DNA from: JAQBVV01 sp965249205
GTDB taxonomy: Bacteria; Acidobacteriota; Vicinamibacteria; Vicinamibacterales; UBA2999
Length of the DNA: 64,000 nucleotides
Direction: 5' to 3'
NCBI GenBank assembly: GCA_965249205.1
Contig: CBDFLL010000006.1
Coordinates: 496,001-560,000 of the forward strand
The notes under the pieces were generated by a model. The model was not told the DNA's origin and did no database searches. It saw nothing but the letters and a program-made list of their open reading frames with translations. The position numbers and the translations under genes were made by a program. The first letter of the stretch is position 1; the number at the start of each line of letters is the position of its first letter. Of the stretch, positions 60,010 through 64,000 are shown piece by piece.

Positions 60010-61304
60010 CAGGCTGCTGAAAAACTCCGTAAAATGGGATCGACAGATCGATCCCGGCGTACTACCATGCTCCCAACACCGCTGAAGGGAGCCCCATCAT
60101 GCGCGGACACGATGAGCAAAGCACTCACATGTTCAGCTACCTGTCGCCGGAACAGCGCGTGCCAGCCGACCATCCGCTCCGCGCGGTTCGCGCGCTGACG
60201 GACGAAGCGCTGAGAACGATGTCGCGCAGGTTCGCCGGCCTGTACGCCAACACAGGGCGTCCGTCGATCCCGCCGGAACAGCTGCTGCGCGCGTTGTTGC
60301 TGCAGGTGCTCTACACGGTGCGGAGCGAGCGGCTGCTGATGGAAGAGCTCAATTACAACCTGCTGTTCCGCTGGTTCGTGGGCTTGAATTTGGACGACCC
60401 GGTTTGGCATCCCACCACGTTTACCAAGAATCGCGACCGGCTGCTGGCGGGCGATCTCGCGGCCGCCTTCTTTGATGCGGTGCAGGCCCACGCGCGGGCG
60501 GCCGGGCTGCTCTCGGACGAACACTTCACTGTGGATGGGACCCAATTGGAAGCGTGGGCCAGCCTGAAGAGCTTTCGGTGCCGGGACGCGGCGGAGAGCG
60601 ACCCGCCCGATGACCCCGGGAATCCCACGGTCAACTTCCACGGGGAGCGGCGGCGCAACGACACGCACCAGTCGACGACCGATCCGGAGGCGATGCTGCC
60701 TCGGAAGGGCCAGGGGAAGGAAGCCAAGCTGGCGTATCTGGGCCACGTGCTGCTGGACAATCGACAGGGACTTGTCGCCAACGTCTGCGCGACTCACGCG
60801 ACGGGGACCGCCGAACGCGAGGCAGCGGCGCTGTTGCTGGAGGCCAGCGCGCCGCCGGGCAGCACGGTCGGGGCGGACAAGGGCTACGATGTGGCAAGCT
60901 TTGTGGCCGCTGTCCGTATCCGGGCCGTCACGCCCCACGTTGCTCAGAAGGTCCGCTGGAGTGCGATCGATGGCCGGACCACGCGGCATGCGGGCTATCA
61001 CGTCAGTCAGCGGAAACGGAAACTCGTAGAACAGGTCTTTGGCTGGATGAAGACCGTCGGCGGCTTGCGCAAACTCCGGCATCGCGGTGTCGCCCTCGTG
61101 GATTGGCAGCTTACCTTCGCCGCCACGGTCTATAACTTGGTCCGGCTGCGGAATCTGGAGGCGAGGTGTCCCTGATCACCGGCCGCGCGTGTCGCCGGCC
61201 CCTTGATCGGGGCCAGCGCACAGCCGTGCGCACCGTTGTCGGTCGGTGGTGACTCGCATGATCCTTAGAAAACGGCCCGATCACCCGGGTTCTTCAGCAG
61301 CCTG
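60010..61304 (+). mobile_element. IS5-family insertion sequence, copy 2
   Basis: 1295 bp, tips as in copy 1, target duplication CTAG (60006-60009 and 61305-61308). It sits precisely in the CTAG that was itself the target duplication of IS481 element B, so it entered after that element. Confidence 0.95.
60099..61175 (+). CDS. IS5-family transposase
   Basis: A 358-residue protein, identical to copy 1 except Val for Ala near residue 344. The catalytic Asp, Asp and Glu regions (TVDGTQLEAW, GADKGYDVASF, RKRKLVEQVFGWMK) are intact. Confidence 0.93.
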   Translation: MRGHDEQSTHMFSYLSPEQRVPADHPLRAVRALTDEALRTMSRRFAGLYANTGRPSIPPEQLLRALLLQVLYTVRSERLLMEELNYNLLFRWFVGLNLDDPVWHPTTFTKNRDRLLAGDLAAAFFDAVQAHARAAGLLSDEHFTVDGTQLEAWASLKSFRCRDAAESDPPDDPGNPTVNFHGERRRNDTHQSTTDPEAMLPRKGQGKEAKLAYLGHVLLDNRQGLVANVCATHATGTAEREAAALLLEASAPPGSTVGADKGYDVASFVAAVRIRAVTPHVAQKVRWSAIDGRTTRHAGYHVSQRKRKLVEQVFGWMKTVGGLRKLRHRGVALVDWQLTFAATVYNLVRLRNLEARCP

Positions 61305-63065
61305 CTAGGTGCCGTTGCGACGGCTGTGTTCCTTCAGCTGGGAACCCAGGCGCCGGCGCCGGCCCTGGTGACTCGCCTCGAACTGGCCCGCGGGCCGGAC
61401 GCGCCGTCGCTTGGCAACCCGGCGCAGCCCCAAATAGCCATCTCGGCCGACGGGCGCACGATTGCGTTCGCCACTCGACGGCCGGGCACGGGAGGCGGCC
61501 GGATCTTCGTGCGGCCGCTGGATGAGCAGCAGGCGGCGGAGATGCCCGGGACTAGAGACGAAAACCGCGCTGTCTATAATCCGGTGTTCTCGCCCGATGG
61601 CGCGTGGATCGCCTACCGAACACGGCAGGAAGTCTTCAAAGTGCCGATGAGTGGCGGACGGCCCACGTCCCTCGGGCTCCTCGAGAACGTCTTCGTGAGT
61701 CCGGGGCTCTCCTGGAGCGAGGATGACTGGATCTACTACGCCGAGAGTGTCGGTCAGACTGGCAGCGGTGGCCTGTTCCGCGTGCATGCGAGCGGCGGTG
61801 AGCCGGAGCGGGTTGTGCCGATCGAAGGGGCTACAGTCGGATGGCCTCAGGCGATTGGCGACGGCCGTTTCGTGCTCTTCAGTTCGACGGTGCCAGGGTC
61901 CGGAACCGGTTGGGACGGCGCGCGCATCATGCTACTGGACACACAGACCCGGAGCACGCGCGTCCTGGTAGAGGCGGGAGGCGCGAGGCCAATGGTGACG
62001 GCGAGCGGACACCTCCTGTTCGTGCGGGGCGGAAACCTCCTCGCTGCGTCGTTCGACCAGGATCGCCTCCAGGTGAGCGGCACGCCGCGCCAAGTGCTCG
62101 ATGGGATTCAGTACGACCTCTCCTCCGGTACGGCGCAGTATGCCATTGCCGGTAGCGGAACACTCGTTTACCAGAGCGGGTTGCCGCCGGGGACCAGTCT
62201 GCTGTGGGCTGACGTACGCGGTGCGCTTCAGGCGTTTCCCGATGAGCATGTTTACTACGACCCGCGTCTGTCGCCGGATGGTCGCGCCGTAGCGGTGGAG
62301 GTGCTCGGAGAGGGAGACGATATCTGGGTGCTCGACTTGGGCCGCGCCACGCAGACCAAGCTCAGTCTGGGTGCCGACGAGGACGAGACGCCGGCCTGGT
62401 CGCCGGACGGTGCGTGGGTCGCCTGGTCGACCAACCGGGACGGGCAGCGGGTGATCCTGCGGAGGCGTGCCGACGGGAGTGGCCCCGAGGACACGCTGTG
62501 GTCCGGGCCGGAGCATGTGCATGTGTCGATGTATGCGCCCGACGGGCAGTGGCTGCTGTTTGAGAAGCAGACCGTCGAGACGAGCACCGACATCTGGCTT
62601 GTGTCGCTGGACGGCTCGGGCACCGAGCGGCTCGTCGTCGGGTCAGCGTTCAACGAGTACGACGCGCGGCTCTCACCCGACGGCCGTTGGCTGGCCTACA
62701 CGTCGGACGAATCGGGCATCAGCCAAGTCTACGTGCAGCCGTTCCCCGATCTCGATGCGCGATTTCCGATCTCTACCTCTGGAGGCAGTGAGGCGGTATG
62801 GGCGCGCGATGGCCGGCGTCTGTTCTATCGGAGTGACACGACCATGTGGGCGGTGTCGGTCGAGCCGGGGGAGACGTTCGAAGCGGGCGTTCCCGAGCCC
62901 CTCTTCGAGGATCGGTACGCCCGCAAGGCGGCCAGTCACACCGGCTACGACGTGGGCCGCGACGGCCGGTTCCTCGTCATCGGTGACGACTCGCCGCAGA
63001 ACGAGACGATGACCGTGATCCTGAACTGGACCGAAGAGCTGAAGCGGCTGGTGCCGACGGAGTAG
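61305..63065 (+). pseudogene. Ser/Thr protein kinase with TolB-like propeller, 3' part (membrane helix end and beta-propeller)
   Basis: In frame with the 5' part: CTA GGT GCC GTT GCG continues the membrane helix (VLGAVATAVFLQL), then a WD40/TolB-like propeller with repeats such as PQIAISADGRTIAFATRRPG, NPVFSPDGAWIAYRTRQEVF, DPRLSPDGRAVAVEVLGEGD, TPAWSPDGAWVAWSTNRDGQ and DARLSPDGRWLAYTSDESGI. It is the external sensor half of the kinase. Without the first part it has no start codon of its own; a GTG or ATG near 61326 would not give a signal peptide, so expression as a stand-alone protein is doubtful. Confidence 0.88.
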
Positions 63066-63147
63066 CGCCTCACGCCGCGCCAGACGCAGCGCCGACGCCC
63101 CCCTCGCCTCCGCGGTCAGGACCCGCCTGGAGGTTATGAAACCGCTT

Positions 63148-63549
63148 CTACTCCTGGAGCAGCGGGATGCTCTCGACCGGCGGCGGCGTCGGACGCGATT
63201 CCAGATACGCGTGGATGTGTCCGATGTTCTCATCCGACACAACCCGTTCCGTGTACAGCGGCATCTGGTTCACTGGCCGTCGGATGAATCGAATGAACGC
63301 CGCGAGTGGAAGCGTGCGCGGGGCGATGCGAGGACCTGCCGCGCCGCCTTGCCCTTCGAAGCCGTGGCACGCATAACACCCGTGGCTGTCATACAACGTC
63401 TTGCCCGTCTCCGGATTGCCGGCGGGTGTCTGGGCCGCCTGTCCCTCGGCTTGCGTCTGAGGCGCCGCCGCCTGGGTCGATGAGGGCGCCTGAGCGGCGG
63501 CGATCGCCGCGACGAGCACCGCCACCGAGAAGAAAGTCCAGGTCTTCAT
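63148..63549 (-). CDS. small periplasmic cytochrome c
   Basis: A 133-residue protein: signal peptide (MKTWTFFSVAVLVAAIAAAQ), Gln/Ala/Pro-rich linker, then a class I cytochrome c domain with CYACHGFEGQGG (haem attachment) and a later NQMPLY whose Met is the likely axial ligand. It starts 11 bp after the stop of the thiamine-diphosphate enzyme gene, so the two are probably cotranscribed, suggesting electron transfer linked to that enzyme. Confidence 0.85.
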   Translation of the reverse strand: MKTWTFFSVAVLVAAIAAAQAPSSTQAAAPQTQAEGQAAQTPAGNPETGKTLYDSHGCYACHGFEGQGGAAGPRIAPRTLPLAAFIRFIRRPVNQMPLYTERVVSDENIGHIHAYLESRPTPPPVESIPLLQE

Positions 63550-63560
63550 CGTGTGGCCTC

Positions 63561-63998
63561 CTATCGGGGCTGCGTGACCACGTCGATCAGCGACGGCTCG
63601 CCGCGTTTCACGACGTCGAGCGCGCGGCGGATCGCCGGGCCCAGCTCGTTCGGGTTGGTGATCGGTCCCTGAGCGTGCACGCCCATGCCTTCCGCGATCT
63701 TCGCAAAGTCGACGTTCGGTTCGTCGATCGCCGATCCGATGCGTGCTCGCGTGACGCCGCGGTTGTGGCGATTGGCCATCCGCTGGATGTGCATGACCTC
63801 CTGGTGGTAGCTGCGGTTGTTGTGCATCAGCGTGAGCAGCGGAATCTGGTGATGCGCCGCTGTCCACCAGACGCCGGGCGCATAGAGAAAGTCGCCGTCG
63901 CCCTGAATGTTGACCGAGATGCGCCCGTGCTTCTTGTTGGCCAACGCCCCGCCGACCGCCGCCGGCGCGCCGTAGCCGACCCCAGCGCCTCCGGAGTC
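63561..63998 (-). CDS. thiamine-diphosphate-dependent enzyme (acetolactate-synthase-like), C-terminal end; 5' part outside window
   Basis: The frame is open to the window edge. It reads GGAGVGYGAPAAVGGALANK, then the Mg/TPP motif IQGDGDFLYAPGVWWTAAHH with its NN(R) (MHNNRSYHQEV), and ends VVKRGEPSLIDVVTQPR. This is the C-terminal PP domain of the ALS/benzoylformate-decarboxylase family. The reaction (decarboxylation, carboligation or oxidation) cannot be told from this part. The pairing with a cytochrome c gene suggests an oxidative member. Confidence 0.85.
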   Translation of the reverse strand, partial: DSGGAGVGYGAPAAVGGALANKKHGRISVNIQGDGDFLYAPGVWWTAAHHQIPLLTLMHNNRSYHQEVMHIQRMANRHNRGVTRARIGSAIDEPNVDFAKIAEGMGVHAQGPITNPNELGPAIRRALDVVKRGEPSLIDVVTQPR

Positions 63999-64000
63999 AC

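Overview
The window is high-GC DNA from what looks like an Acidobacteriota genome, most likely of the Vicinamibacteria type. This is inferred from gene content: a Ser/Thr kinase fused to a TolB-like propeller, several secreted families of unknown function beside a DUF6152 protein, and a heavy load of insertion sequences. No rRNA or other phylogenetic marker is present, so the placement is tentative.

Region 1 (1-14.8 kb) is accessory DNA. Two identical IS256-type elements lie in inverted orientation at 271-1685 and 9479-10893. Their 8-bp target duplications are swapped between the copies, and an IS481 transposase gene is split between them, so 1686-9478 has been inverted by recombination between the two copies. 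The inverted block holds a glycosyltransferase gene with a truncated paralogue, an IS3 element, a broken Mrr endonuclease gene, a DUF433/DUF5615 toxin-antitoxin-like pair and a broken serine recombinase. Beyond it lie a membrane protein with its coupled regulator, an IS5 copy, relics of IS3, IS21 and serine recombinase genes, the 3' part of a tRNA-Cys, and a relic of a kinase-gene start.

Region 2 (14.8-22.8 kb) encodes mostly exported proteins: a class C beta-lactamase-like hydrolase, two small membrane proteins, a dead SGNH hydrolase, two related secreted proteins of unknown function, a DUF6152 protein, and a secreted beta-propeller protein with one haem c site. Region 3 (22.8-33.2 kb) is a leftward surface-polysaccharide cluster: sulfotransferase, TIGR03032 protein, family-2 glycosyltransferase, an epimerase-glycosyltransferase fusion, a two-subunit transketolase, a methyltransferase and a large membrane glycosyltransferase. 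Region 4 (33.7-42.6 kb) holds an eight-PASTA-domain membrane protein, a cyclophilin, and a complete selenocysteine-containing formate dehydrogenase operon (alpha, beta, gamma, FdhE).

Region 5 (42.7-54.8 kb) looks like one catabolic unit. It has a tripartite tricarboxylate-type transporter with TctA and TctB fused, a UbiD-family decarboxylase, the three subunits of a molybdenum hydroxylase, an amidohydrolase-2 protein and a CoxG-like protein. A carboxylated, probably aromatic, substrate would be imported, hydroxylated and decarboxylated; the substrate is unknown.

Region 6 (54.8-64 kb) has a Uma2 nuclease gene, a VapBC-type pair with a clear promoter-operator, and the kinase-propeller gene cut inside its membrane helix by a nested stack of three insertion sequences (IS481, then IS1595 and IS5). 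It ends with a cytochrome c and the end of a thiamine-diphosphate enzyme gene. MITE-like inverted-repeat elements occur near 29.4, 50.3-50.6 and 55.5 kb.
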